A stretch of 64,000 nt of DNA. Origin: Piper betle. Its lineage: Eukaryota; Streptophyta; Magnoliopsida; Piperales; Piperaceae. A program made the translations under genes and the position numbers. Shown here piece after piece: positions 11,601 through 24,500 of this stretch. A model generated the notes under the pieces. That model was not told the origin of the DNA, searched no databases, and saw only the letters and a program-made list of their open reading frames with translations. Positions within the stretch are counted from its first letter, which is position 1; each line of letters begins with the position of its first letter. The stretch lies in NCBI GenBank assembly GCA_033002965.1, contig JAURVB010012865.1:124001-188000 (forward strand), in the 5' to 3' direction.

Positions 11601-14600
11601 TCATTTTTTGTACTTTGAATAGGACGTATGCAAGCAAGTACATTCCCATCATTGCTAGTGTTAGCGAACATCAGCCACCCACCTGGCCATCATACTTTAT
11701 GGACCTTAATGTTTTGGCATTTTTGGTTCCAGCTGGTATCATTGTGAGGGCTTATGTTCGAAGATTCCATTTATCTTAGCTTAGTTTCTATTTTTTAAAA
11801 TATTTGTTTGCTTATAAGTATCTGTTCCAGCTTCTGTTTCTTATTGAGAAGTTTTTAACATGTCTTTTAGGCTTGCTTTTCTCCTCTATCTGATGCGAGC
11901 TCGTTTGTGGTTCTCTACATCGTGATGTCAGTTTATTTTTCAGGAGTCATGGTGAGAAACTCTTTTTTTGCACAACTTTGTTTTTTACTTATTGCTTATT
12001 TCTTTTCTGCATCTTTATTGATCATATGCAGGTTCGCCTCATGCTTGTATTAGCTCCAGCTGCTTGTATTATGTCCGGAATTGCCCTGTCTGAGGCTTTT
12101 GATATTTTTACTCAATCTATCAAATTTCAGTTGAAAGAGATGCTTAAAAGTTTTTGTGTAAGTTGTTTTTGTGCAAGAAAAATGTAATTTATTGAAGTAT
12201 ATATTTATTATGCCTAGTCGAGTAAGTTAAATATTTTGTTTTTGAAGGTAGGGATTCTGGCTCCAATGGTGCCATTCATCAGAGTGATGTAGGAAAGGTT
12301 AATACCCAATTAGATAATGACAAGGGTCTTGGGGAAATTTCCAAAGAAAAGCCTTCAAAAAAGAATCGCAGAAAAGAGAAAGAAAGCCCACGTCCTGAAG
12401 AAAAATTAAAGGTCAGGCAAAGGAGACTCCTAGTTCTCCCATTTGAGGCATCTGTCGTTGCCATTTTGTTACTTATCCTAATGGGTGGTTTCTATGTGGT
12501 AAGTGAACTTTGCTTTTATCTGTCTTGAGCATATATTTGTGCATGTGGTGAATTTCATTTTATCTGATATATCCTGGTAATATTTTTGCATATAAAATTA
12601 CAAGTTCTTAGTAAACTTTGTTTCACCTTCTTTTCCCTTGATCTTCTTTCCCTTTCTCCTAAATTCATCTTGTTCTTCCCTCCCATCAGGATGCTTTTTT
12701 AATACCAATTCTCCCTTTGGATTATAGAGATGAATTTCAGCATGTAAACTTTGTTTTGTGACTTGTTTCCCCTTTAGGAGTTTGAATTGAAAACTCCAAC
12801 TGATAAAAGAAAAAGAAAAAAAACTCATCTTAATTTTCATTTCGTAAGTATATGAATTTCTGCTCCTCTGCTTGATGTTAATAGTTTATTATTTTACGGC
12901 TTTTCTTTAGATGCATTGTGTATGGGCTGCTTCAGAAGCATATTCAGCTCCCTCAATTGTTTTAACATCCCAATCACATGATGGATTGCATGTCTTTGAT
13001 GATTTTCGTGAAGCTTATGCATGGCTGAGCCATAATACTGATGTGGATGATAAGGTGAGGTCAATATTTGTCTTCTATTAATATGTATTTACAAGTTTTC
13101 TTTACTTTAGTTGTTTGTTTTGTTATATGAGTAAGTTGAAACTAGTACATTTTAATGTATTATAATAGTAAGATAATTACATGTATAGTTTTTAGGGAAA
13201 ATGATTTAATAACACAAGTAGTACATTTATAATACAAAAAATTCAAGGTTAAGTTTCATATAACTTAGCTCGTTAAAAGACAATAATTATTCGGAAATGG
13301 CCAACATACTTTCTAGGAGACTTCGATGACCACAACTATATGCTTAGTTAACAATTTTACCTTTGAGGAAAACATTTACTGCTGTCATTTTATGAATTCA
13401 GATTCAATTTACTTACAACTTCTTGCATATACTAGGTGCAAACTATCTTTTACAAAGAAGTTGTTTAATAAATCTAATATTGAGCTCTATTTTTTATTCT
13501 CATGCAACATGAGTTCTGGGTTAATGTTACATTTTTCACCCTCCACTTGGATCCAGGGTTTGCTGTATCGGGTACTCAGACTCTTAAAATTTTAGAATGT
13601 GTCAGGATTCAGATACGTCATACATACCAGCTGATATTTATTGGACTAATTAATAAAATGGGATTACTTTTTAGGGTATTTGCCTTCTCGAGGATGCACT
13701 TTCTGGTATCCTGACTATTCTGTAAGCCTTGGATCATTGTTTTCCCCTAGATTTTCCAAGATTTCACCTCCTCCTTTTCTATCTTCCATGGATGTCTCGT
13801 TGGTTTGTCTGATGCTGTATTGTATGGTTTTACTGAAATTCCAGTTTGCATTGCCCATATCACAATTTTTATCAGTGATACGTCAAACCATGATTGTATC
13901 CTGGCCAGTCCTGTCTTCTGGGACAAAATTAGTTGGCATAGTAGAGGGTAAACCTCCCAACCACCAACCACATCATAAAGAAGGCATAGCTTTCAGATAA
14001 CCATAATGACCAAAGAAGCCATTTTTTCTTTTGATTTTTATTGCATAAATAGTGGTGGCATAGAAGGTGAAAAAGATGAAATGTTTTACCTTCTTCCGTT
14101 GAAGGCTCCCTAGGTTGAAATCCTCATTAGCACCTTCTATTAATATATCTGTGTTCTCATTTTACACAGCTCAAACAAAATGGGCAATCACATCTTTAAA
14201 ATGAAAAATAGGGCAAAGAGAGGATTTTTTATATCTGTTGTACTGGAATGATATGAAAATTAACACATGGATTTTTTTGGTATTGAAAGTTCAAAGCACT
14301 TTTTTATAATTTATAAGTTGTATGTATATCTGGGTGTTTTTCTTTTTATTGAAATTCCGTAAAATGGGTATAGTTTATTAGATTGCTTTATAGTCATCTT
14401 TACTATTTGTGTTTATTTTGTGCTTAATGAGTAACCAGAAACCAGTATGCAAATAGTTGGCTGAATTCCAAGATAGATTATGTGTATATTACTATATTTT
14501 ATTTCCATATATAGGCTTTATTAAGTTGTTGGGTTATTTGGTTTTGTAGCAATAACATTAGTGTTCTGTGAACCATATACTTTCCTACTCCACTTGATGA

Positions 14601-16373
14601 TTTGATTTTATTATAAATGTATCTCGTTGCACAAAGTTTCATCTTAATTGGAAATTTGACACAGAAAATGCAATTTCACATTTATTTCAGTTGGCTTCTT
14701 CTGAGTGTATTTATTGCAGGTTGCATCATGGTGGGACTATGGCTATCAAACAACTGCAATGGCTAATCGTACTGTCATTGTTGATAATAATACTTGGAAT
14801 AATACTCATATAGCAACTGTTGGTACAGCCATGTCTTCCCCTGAAAAAGCAGCATGGGAGATTTTTCATTCTTTGGATGTGAAATATGTGCTTGTTGTTT
14901 TTGGAGGTTAGTTAATTTAATGACTTTATAGTTTGTCATATTATGCAGATGCTTTGACTGTTCTAAGTGTGAATGTTTTACCATATTTAGGTCTTGTTGG
15001 TTACCCAAGTGATGATATCAATAAGTTCTTATGGATGGTGCGTATAGGCGGGGGTGTATTTCCTCACATCAAGGAACCTGATTACCTTGTGAGTTTTATA
15101 TGACTAGACAAAATGACTGTTTTTACTTTGCGCTATCTATGTTCAATTTCAAATTAGAAGGTATCCAGGTTGCTTTGAGGAAGGGCGGACTTCTGACCAT
15201 CAAAACTTTGTCATTTATACCCGACCACTTCTAGGGTTAAGGGCGAAGAAAGAGAAGCAAAGTGTTGGGATATTCATGCATCTTCTATTTAGTTTATCAT
15301 CTTTTAGGGCTAATGAAGTGTTGCAATAATTGATGCTATGCTGTGTATAGCAACTTGAAGGAACTAGTTGATTTGAAAGTGTCTCTTTTGCAATATTTAC
15401 TACATTTGCAAATTTATATAAGTTGCACTACTTTGCAAGTTGGGTTTTAAAAACAGTTTTAATTTCCAGTAGTCTTGTATTTACTGTTATCATTTATTTA
15501 GAGGGACGGTCAATACCGGATTGATTCTGGAGCAACACCTACAATGCTTAATTCTCTTATGTATAAACTTTGCTACTACAGGTACTTGAAACCTTGTGTC
15601 TTGTTTTCGTTACTTAAATTTAAAAAACATGCCATGTATATTCTTATTGGTTGTCATATCCTTTGCCATTATAGGTTTGTGGAAACAGATGGTAAGGGTT
15701 TTGATAGAGTGAGGAGGACCGAGATTGGCAAGAAATATTTTAAGCTTACCCATTTTGAGGAGGTTAGACAACTCATATTTAACATCATTTTAATTTCATT
15801 CCTTAATCTGACTTCCTTTACTAGATTACTTGATTTGTCTTTGTGTATCGAAGATATTTTTGGATTTTCCTTTGACAAAATATGTTTGCCCATCTGACCT
15901 TGGCAGACAGTTTTCTTTATCCTGATATTAAGATACACAGATCCTAGTTTAGGTTCCATTTCCCGGACACTTTATTTGGTAGATGGTGAAGAAAGAAATT
16001 ATGATCTTGGATTCCATTACCTTATCAGCAAATATTTCTGATAATGTTTTTGTGTTCTTTAGTTGTCATTGTTTTTATTTGATCTGATGTTATTTTGATA
16101 TTGATGCCTCATTTATAATTTTTTTCAGGTGTTCACGACTCATCATTGGATGGTTCGCATATATAAGCTCAAATCTCCGAAAAATCGACCAAAAGGGAAG
16201 ACAAAGAAAGCGAAATTGGTAGGGACATAAATTGTGGTCACCTTTATCTTGGTTCATGAGTCAGCTAATAATCCTTATCCCTTGTGATTTTATTTTGCCG
16301 TTAGGTTTTAAAAGCAAGTCAGTCCTCTGCTGGGAAAAAAGGCGAGCATAGGAGAAATCCCTGGCAGAGTTGA
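5623..16373 (+). CDS. STT3A: Dolichyl-diphosphooligosaccharide-protein glycosyltransferase subunit STT3A
   Basis: Catalytic subunit of ER oligosaccharyltransferase, which transfers the dolichol-linked glycan to Asn in N-X-S/T. I resolve 23 exons: 5623-5736, 5863-5925, 7053-7108, 7232-7303, 7392-7497, 7646-7696, 7892-7987, 8135-8194, 8284-8397, 8547-8633, 8789-8892, 9464-9559, 11623-11743, 11871-11951, 12032-12155, 12248-12498, 12911-13054, 14720-14906, 14991-15088, 15502-15581, 15675-15762, 16129-16218, 16305-16373. They total 2352 nt and 783 aa, close to the usual length of about 780. Visible motifs are the first catalytic Asp in HEFDPYF (D50), SYDNE (D168, E170), SVSE in the external loop (E355), WWDYG (584-588) and the DK-type motif DINKFLWM (from 651). 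Sequons follow WWDYG at N596, N603 and N607. Multiple hydrophobic helices fill the N-terminal two thirds. The exon 15 donor (12156) is the least certain. Intron 12 (2.1 kb) carries a TRIM-like element and intron 2 a dispersed repeat. Confidence 0.95.
6065..6310. repeat. Dispersed repeat R1, copy 1 (STT3A intron 2)
   Basis: This begins ATAGGCAAGATG and runs about 245 bp through AT-rich sequence to TTAATAAGAG. It aligns by eye with 18114-18524 and 41284-41540. No coding or terminal-repeat structure is visible. The class is unknown; it could be a non-autonomous DNA element or a retroelement fragment. Confidence 0.5.
10379..10650 (+). mobile_element. TRIM-like element in STT3A intron 12
   Basis: TGTTGAGCTAAATATTTAGG at 10379 recurs as TGTTGAACTAAATATTTAGT at 10578. 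After the first copy comes TGGTATCAGAGTC (10428), an initiator-Met-type primer-binding site. Before the second comes TGAGGAGGGAG (10567-10577), a polypurine tract. So LTR, PBS, short interior, PPT, LTR lie in sense orientation with the gene. The left LTR is shorter (about 49 bp) and the right end is approximate. It must be spliced out with the intron. Confidence 0.6.
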
Positions 16374-18113
16374 AGACGGTTGTTTCTGTGGCTCCTTTCT
16401 TTATGCTAATACTTGACAAGTTCTTCGGAGGCAGACTTTCTAGAAAGAAAAGAGGTCTGGTAGGACATTTTGTAATACTTCCCAATTTACGTGCTACTTA
16501 CACTTTTTAGGCTTGCCAGAACAAAATTGCTGCAGCTTTATTGGCTTTAAAAGAAACGAGAAGTTCAGTTTTTTTACACCAGGAGTTGTCTTATACTTTA
16601 CATAGCACTTCCAACCTGGATGCCCATGGATGGAGGTTAGATTCCACCATGGATGTTGTAGGTTGTCACCAAAAAATTATCAATTATGGACTTCTTAGCT
16701 ACAAAAACGGTCATATTCTCCGTCCTTTTTACAAAGTAAAACTTCATAGCTCTCATCTCAGCTTCTAACTCTATTTGTTGGACTGAATTTCTTTTGATCT
16801 GCATTGCTAATGCGAACATAACTCCAACTCGTTACCATTGAGGGTAATGTAAAATTCGTTAACTTTTCTTAGCTATAATTTACAAAGAGTTAGTTATTAA
16901 TGTATATATGAGATATAAAACCTCTTTATTGAGTAATTTCCTTTTTTCTCTGGTGTTTTTTATAATTTTTTAGAGGGACCATCTGGTGTGAGTCTTCATT
17001 ATACCATAAAATACTCTAAAAGTTAATAATTTTATAGTGTAAGATTAATGTTTTTGTTATAAATTACCATATAAAAATTAATATATTTTCCATTATTTTA
17101 ATGCTATTCTAACGGATATCTTAGATAAGGCATCAGCACCAAACGTCACACCAAGTGATTACACCAATGTGGCATTTTTTAAATTTAATTAATAAGATGT
17201 GAATTGGATGTGAGTTTAGCATATACAAAAATATTGTGATCGAAATAAATGAGAAATTGATGTGAATATTCAAATTGAATACAATATTTCCATGTCCTAT
17301 TAACCCATCCTTAATTTTGGAGACAGAAGGAAATAGGGTCTTAAAAATTCATAAAAAAAAGGATATACAATTCTCTTAATAATTCTTAAAAAAGATATTT
17401 TTACTGAAACAATGTCAATATAAAGACACTTCCTAATATAAGGTTTTTTAACCTAAATAAGAGGACACTTTCTAATATAAGTTTGTTTCCCCTAAATACC
17501 TACCTCGTGTAAGTTGGACAACCATGTTTTTTGATATTACTTTTGTACTTATATTTAAGAGAAAATCGTATTCTTTTTAGAGTGTCCTGGCAACGCCTAT
17601 ATATTACTTCTCTCTTCATATGTTTTGTTCGTAAAATAAAGCACCATTGGCTCTAATATTCCTATGCAAACAAAGAAAAGTGAGGTCAGTTACAATTATT
17701 ATTTTTTTCCTGATAGTTTTGTTAGTAAGTGTGTTTTCTTTAGATAATAATTATTATTTTTAAACAAAAGTGTCATATATCTTTATTTATTGACAAAAAA
17801 TTGAGGTCAATTGTACAAGTATTCTTTTTATCACTTATTTGGTTTGTTTTTATCGTGGACATTATTTAAAAACATATTATCTCATGTAATTTTATATATT
17901 TCAAAGTTGGCTTTCTACTCTTTATTATTAAGTAATATAAGATAAGATTTTTTAATAAGATGTTAACTATAAATTGGATTTTACACAACATTTTTAATTT
18001 TCGAATTAATTAGTAATTTTGAGCAGATTTTCAGAATATGAAGTTTATTCTTTTCTTCAAGATTAAAATACCAATTTTGGTGATTGTTACACTTGAAGCA
18101 ATAAAAAATAGTA
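16374..18113. other. STT3A 3' region and AT-rich intergenic sequence
   Basis: The first few hundred bases are probably the STT3A 3' UTR. A near-duplicated phrase about 'gacacttyctaatataagktttttt' stands at 17424-17450 and 17462-17488. No other gene, RNA or terminal repeat was recognised. Confidence 0.4.
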
Positions 18114-18521
18114 GGCAAGATGCCGTGCTACATGTGACCTATATCAAATAAAATTTAAATTTATACATAAACTCTTATTAAATAATGAAATAGACTATAA
18201 AAAATTAATATATCATATATGGACTATGATTGATTTTAAAAATATAGTCTATTTGAATGAAAAAATAAATTATAATTAATTAATTTTTTCAAGACAATTG
18301 GACAAACTTATTACTAAGAAGTTAGAAGTTGAGGTTAGTCACGTTTGAATCTATGACCTTTTACTTTAAAATATATTTTATTATTATTTTTAAAAAATTG
18401 AGGTTATGGATGTTCAAACTCATGACCCACTGTAGAAGGTATTTTTATTTTATTTTATCGATTTTTGTTGTATTTTGATTAGCTAATTCTCCTACTTTTA
18501 ATCTTAGTTAGTATTATGTTC

Positions 18522-18524
<3 letters not shown>
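18114..18524. repeat. Dispersed repeat R1, copy 2
   Basis: Starts GTAGGCAAGATGCCGTGCTA and ends at the TA microsatellite. It is the longest of three copies and includes extra AT-rich material with two related phrases (about 18330 and 18405: 'gttgaggtt...tcaaactcatgacc'). It aligns by eye with 6065-6310 and 41284-41540. Confidence 0.45.

Positions 18525-18568
<44 letters not shown>
18525..18568. repeat. Compound (TA)n(CA)n microsatellite
   Basis: A run of TA repeats passes directly into CA repeats at about 18555. Confidence 0.9.
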
Positions 18569-19456
18569 AATACTAAGGTGTGAACTCTTTTTTAGAATTG
18601 AACTAGAATTATAATTATTAACTTTTCATCTAATGGATCATATTTATTGGTATTTTAGGAATTATTCGTAACCACCCAATCTGTAACTACCCACTATGAA
18701 CCGGTAAATGAAAAAATAACCGCCATCATGTAAGTTCACATTTAAAAAGGTTTACACCTTACTATTTTGGTGTGTATATGTATGTGTGTGATATATATAT
18801 ATATAATATATATGCAGATGTATAAGCATATCTCATGCTTGGGTATTAATTTTGAATGATTTTTTAAAGTATGAAAAAGACTGTTATTTTCTGTAAAAGA
18901 AAAAAATTCATTTTCATAATTAATGTACTCACTTAAAATAATAATTAGAAAGATAATAAGGGTGGCCGTGGATCTTGGCTAGTAATTAAAAAAAGTATTT
19001 ACTCATGACATGAGCATTTAATAATATTAATGCATCAATGTAAAAACTTAGCGAATTATTAACTTTTACTTTCTAACGATTCATAAATATCTTTGTATAA
19101 TATAATTTATTTATGGAAATATTTTTTCACAATATTCTTATAAATAATCATTGTTATTAGAAATTTTTTTTAATAATGTATGTTTAATTTTTTCTTATAA
19201 ATCAATGTTTAAACAAGTAATCTTGATCAATTGGTTGCGCTACATAATCAATTAGTTCTATTTTTAAGGAAAATTTGTCAACTGAAACAAAACACATCTT
19301 TATATTGAAAAAAAGTAAACAACTTCTTACTTTGTTCCATATAAATATAATTGTTAATTTAAATTATTTTTATAGTGCTCTTTTAAGTGGATTTTGAGGT
19401 AGTTAATTTAGTATATCCCATTAACAAACAAACACTACATTGAGAAGTTTTTACGG
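18569..19456. other. AT-rich intergenic sequence
   Basis: No gene or clear element was seen. Short TA runs occur near 18790-18810. Confidence 0.4.
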
Positions 19457-19759
19457 CCCACTCATAGAGCAAATTAATAGGCCTAAATCATCTTTTTAAA
19501 AATAGTTAATTGAAATTAAAGATTTATAATTTATTTTTACTAATAAATCAGATTTTACCTCAGTAGGTATTATACGTGGAACTAACTTTATGGGTCTTAT
19601 AATATACTTTAGGAAATTTTATCCTTAAAATTCCTATCCTTGGCTCACAGCTAACAGCCTAGCTCACAGCGAGTACAACTCACCATTTTATATGGAATTA
19701 AGTTGGCTTAGATACCATTTGTAACGACTTAGTCTAAAGTACAAATTAACAGGCCTAAG

Positions 19760-20935
19760 TAGGGATGGGCATCAGTCGGACAGACATCAGACGAATTATT
19801 GTCCGCGTTCGTCCGAAATTTCGTCGGACAAAATTTGTCCAACCGACTTCGGACATCGAATTGTTCGTCGGGCCCAAGCAGTGTCTGCGGACAGTCTGAA
19901 ACCCTCTCCGCCGTCGTAGGAGGGTTGGCAATATCAAAGCAGTGACTGGACGGCCGCGGCGACGGTCGCCGGTGGCAGAATCGACGATGTGAGCAGAGGG
20001 TATTGGTGGCACGGGGCGCTCGGGGCATCACGGCAACGCCGCAGCGGGGCATGGCGGCGATGAACGGCAGCAGGGCGACACAGCGGTGGCGGCTGCGGAA
20101 TCAACGACGAGCGGCGATTCCGGCGTCGTGGAGGCCAGGCGACGGCGGGGGCGCTGGGGGCATCACGACAAAGCCGCGGCGGGGCTTGGCGGCGACGATC
20201 GGCAGCCGGGCGACGCGGCGGCGGCGACCACGACAAGGGGGCGGCGCGGTTTGGACGGGGAAGAGAAAATGGGTCAGAGGTTTGATTGATGGCAATATCG
20301 TAAATAAGACTTGACTCGCCAATGTCTCGAGTAAATAATAATGACTAACTCGGAATAAATCCTAAAAAAATCCATAAAATCAGAAAAAATTCCATAAAAT
20401 AAAATAAACACTACAACATCATAATGACATTCTATAACTAATAACCCACCCAAATTCCCCGTAACGTGTCCTAACGCGGTAAATGGCCTAAACTAATTCC
20501 ACGATCAACTATATATAAAATAAAAAAATAATTGTCATACTTTCATATATTCTGATAACTCATTCTTTTCTGTTGTATTCATGATGTTATCATCATATAC
20601 TTGGGTACGTATGACCCTCATGGCTCGTACACCCAACCAGCGTCGACTCAGTACAGATATTCTAAAACATAACTTGAATCGACCAGTTCATAAGCATAAA
20701 ACCCTGACTCAGATCACTGGTTTTACATTATGTTTATAATGTGATATATTTGTTTCGAAGATGGATCATACAAGTTTGTTATTGAATATTGGACACTCGG
20801 TCGGTCGTTCGGTCGGACAAAAAATGTCAATGTTTGGTGTGTTTTAATTCGGTCGAATTCGATTGGTCAAATTCGGTTGGACATACTTCGGACATCGAAC
20901 AGACAAATAAATTCGGACGTCCACGCCCACCCCTA
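19760..20935 (+). mobile_element. Non-autonomous hAT-type element (copy A)
   Basis: The left end is TAGGGATGGGCATCAGTC. The right end, reverse-complemented, is TAGGGGTGGGCGTGGACG, so short imperfect terminal inverted repeats are present. The flanks GGCCTAAG (19752-19759) and AGCCTAAG (20936-20943) are an 8-bp target-site duplication with one mismatch, as hAT transposases make. Subterminal regions are rich in TCGGACA/TCCGAC motifs, typical of transposase-binding clusters. No transposase is present. The interior is mostly a long-LTR fragment (19945-20727). It is the same family as 28445-30560, in opposite orientation. Confidence 0.75.
19945..20727 (+). mobile_element. Truncated long LTR, family L, copy 1
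   Basis: This matches the 3' third of the LTR at 57870-60866: a GC-rich block, then a 'gtaaataagacttgactcg' region, an AT-rich stretch, 'tatcatcatatacttgggta' and the terminus GGTTTTACA at 20727. The 5' two thirds are missing. It sits wholly inside hAT copy A. Confidence 0.6.
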
Positions 20936-21056
20936 AGCCTAAGTCATCTCTTTAAAAGTGAATAACTGAAGTTAAAGATATATTATTCATTCTGACTAAT
21001 AAACTAGATATTACCCCATTAGGTATTAAATATGGGACTAATTTTAGAGGTTTTAC

Positions 21057-21457
21057 AATTTAGGAATTTATAAAGTCTCTACCTCAAGACACTGAGTGCA
21101 AATATAGATCACCTTGATGGGGAAAACTAATTGAATCAATTGAGGGTATAACATAGTTAGGTTAATTGACTGAACCAACTGAACTTTACTTACTTTGAAA
21201 GTTTGGTTAGGTTCTAGTTCAGTTTTTGGTGCCACTTGGGTGAAACAAAATATCATGTTAATTGGCTTTTATTTATGTGGCCCGAAAACATTTTTGAACC
21301 ACAAAAACCGAAACCGATTAACATGTTTGCATCTTTTATGGAGGAAGTGATAGTAAGACAAGCTCTGCATCGAAGTGGTAGAGGGAGGAGGACTAGCGGT
21401 GGTGTTAGAAGATGGTGGAGCTAGGGTCAAAGTGGAGCTGGGCTATCTAGATTGTGA
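21057..21457. other. Spacer between TRIM-like element and Copia shell
   Basis: No gene, RNA or repeat structure was recognised. Confidence 0.35.
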
Positions 21458-21568
21458 TGCTGGGATTGAGTGCACCTACAAAAGATAGTGTAGATCTAGA
21501 CAATCACATCAATATCAAGCACAAATATATGAAACTGAGAAACAAAGGCAACAGATTTATGTAGAAAA

Positions 21569-24500
21569 TGTAACACCCCAAATCCGGCTAACTCACAAAC
21601 TAAACCGGAATGTTACAGGTCACCTGATTAAGTTAGTCAACCCAACCTAACCCGAATAGATCTACTCTCGGTGTCTTAAAATAAAAGATAGATATCGTTA
21701 TGCATGCATGAGATGCAAGGAACCTAGTATAATTCTACGTGAATGACATGACTTATGCAATCACACTTAAAACCAACCAAGAATGAGAAAATTGATAAAT
21801 CTTAAAACAAAACGAACAGTGGTCCCTTTTAATACAACAAAGGCCACTTTGTCAAACAATAGAAAATAAATATATAGCAAACCATGAACGCAACATTTTC
21901 ATTCAACACTACAATTCATTCTGAATTGAGTTTGGGCTCAACTGCTAATTCACATTTCATTTGCATAACTTAACTGAGTCTTAGACCCATCTATTCATTC
22001 TCAATCACATTTAAATTTCAAAATTAGGTCTTGACCTTTGTTGTGCATATTCAATATCCAACCATATTCACTAAAACATATATATTAACATGTCATTATT
22101 AGAAATTTTGCTACTGAAACAAATATCATATCACATTATATTATCACATCTTGCATTTCATTACGTCATTCTCAAAATCATGTCATCATAAACAAATTAA
22201 CTAAATATTCCATTGTCTTACATGTGTGTGTGCACGAGATATCGCTGCTCCTCTGTCCAAGCTGACACATTTGTCTCTTAATCATCACCTACATATATAA
22301 TAAAAATACATCAGTAATGACTGCTCTAAAATATAACTATATCAAAATGGCCATGATAGCTAACTCTCATGTAAAAAAAGTATTTATAACTTCTGTGAAC
22401 TTTCATTAGGGCATATATTGAGGAAGCCACGAGGCTGCCTGGTAGCATCTTGAATTAACTGATCTATTTGATGCCTCTCTCAGCATTTTCCTCATTCTTC
22501 TGTCCCACGCTCGGTAATATCAGTAACTCCTAAGCCCTCTCCGGTCCTCCATATTTCTCCAAGCCTTGAGCACGAAGGCCGAGCACTCTTAGGCAGTCGC
22601 CTTCAGCACTCTTTGAACCACAAGTCCGTCGTGCACTATACAAAACAGTACCCGTTAACCTCCACGCCTCTGGGTGTGAGGAAACTCAAAATATGGAGTT
22701 GTTAGGATCCCTCAGAAATGTAACAACCCTCTCACTAATCCAGAACTCGCTATGACTAACATGTGCACCTGCTCATGGTACGTGCAAGTCGGTTTCACCA
22801 TCTCTTGTTTCAATGAAAACTCAATAAAATCATATATAGGCCTGGGAATGGATTTATATAATAGTCCTAAAGGTAAATAGAGGTGGATCTGTGTTTTAGA
22901 AAACAAACTCGAGGGTTATTAATTCGAAAATTATTCGACTAAATAGCCCAAGTTAAGTGGGATCCGCTAAAACACCACTTAACCCATCGTACAATCAGTA
23001 AATCAAAGCACGATGGAATAGAATGACAAGTAGAGATGAGTCCTAAGCAGACCTGATAGAAGCTCCAAGCAAGGCCACACGCCTAGGTAGCGAGCTCCTA
23101 CTCCATACCTACACATCACAACTAAATACTAATGCCCATTCAAGTTAAGTAATGCATATATGATATGAATGCATGTAACTAAAATCCCAATAATATCCTA
23201 ATCAGTTCAATCACATTACTCACATCATCAACATAATCATATATATATCTATATAACGAAACAACAATACCTATACTAATACGAATCAAGCATCCATTCC
23301 AATTACAATTTATTAACTTATTGGGTAGCATTGATCTATATCATGAATTCATCATTTCATCATTCTAATTCGTGATAATATAATCCATGATTCCGTCTAT
23401 AATCCAATGCTATATGTAACCTATTGTGTTCAACTCAACATTCCTATTAATGACTAATTCACACATTACCTTAATAAATGAATCTAAGGTTTACAATTAT
23501 ACTTTAATCATAGCATTTATAATCAATTATGATCAACAACAACTTAACACAATTCAATTTCCAATAGCCTGTACAATTTCCCCAATGCTATCCTCTACAA
23601 CATCTCCATGCAAACAACTCATATTTAGTCCTCCCAACCAACTATCGATCAAATTACACCGTATGTAAAATTAATACCTAATTTCATATTTTCTCTAATT
23701 CGATGTGATAACATATCAATTATCATAATTTAATCATGTTATGCTATCTACGATCATGAACTAAAATCATATCAGACAGCACATATACCTAATGTCGGCC
23801 CCAACCACGATGATGACGGCGACAATTGCTGTTGTCGTCAGCAGGGCTATGGTATGGCCACGGGAAACCTCAACCAGGGCCAAACTAGGGCATGCAACTC
23901 AGCACGGAGGCCTGACCGGAGCTGTTCTGGCTAGTAGCTATGGTGACAGGCCGCCGGTGAATGCACTGAAGCTCGGCTAGGGCACACTAGGAGATTAGTT
24001 GAGCGGAAGGAGGAAGAGGAGAAGGGGATCTGGCTGGGGCTGCAAGCAGCCGATGGCTGGTCGTCGGCGACTTGCAAACAAGAAGGGTGGCTAGGGTAGT
24101 GGGTTGTGAGTGATGGGCTTGGCTCGATAGGAGTGGGGAAGGAGAAAGGACGGAGAGGGATAGGAGGAGGTGGTTGGAGGGTGAGGATGAGGTTAGCCTC
24201 GATGGTGGTCAGCGGCGGCTGGAGGATGGCGACGGCTAACATAGGTGGGGTGGCGCTCGAAGGAGGAATAGACTGAGAGAAGTGAGGAAGAGGGAAGAAG
24301 GTGTGGCAGCACTGGTTGGACAAGTGTCGGTGTGGGGAGGTGGACGACGATGCTGTCGGTGGCTCTCTAGTGGTAGTCGGCGTGGATCGGGAGGAGGGAG
24401 GGAGAGAAGAAGTCAGGGATGGCGTGGAAACTAGGCAAAGAACTCAATATGCATGGGGCATTGTAGTAATAAAAACTTGACTTTCTTCAGACTTGTGTCA

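Larger units (their letters stand above)
19457..21056 (-). mobile_element. TRIM-like R2 element split by an hAT element
   Basis: One LTR-like copy lies at about 19457-19610. The other begins at about 19720, is interrupted at 19760 and resumes after 20935, ending near 21056 in GGTTTTACA. Read on the minus strand the LTR starts TGTAAAACCTCTAAAATTAG and ends near GTTACAAA, followed by TGGTATCTAAGCC, a primer-binding-site-like sequence (complement of about 19707-19719). Rejoining the halves across the insertion restores a copy parallel to 19457-19610. Confidence 0.6.

Noticed and set aside
13326..14000. ORFs in STT3A intron 17
   Set aside because: They lie inside an intron bounded by good splice sites and have no protein-family character.
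19729..20322. Arg/Pro-rich ORFs on both strands
   Set aside because: Low-complexity translations of the GC-rich LTR fragment inside hAT copy A.
23792..24323. ORFs in the GC-rich part of family L copy 2
   Set aside because: Ser/Pro/Thr-rich on one strand and Gly/Arg-rich on the other, as expected of GC-rich LTR sequence. No domain seen.
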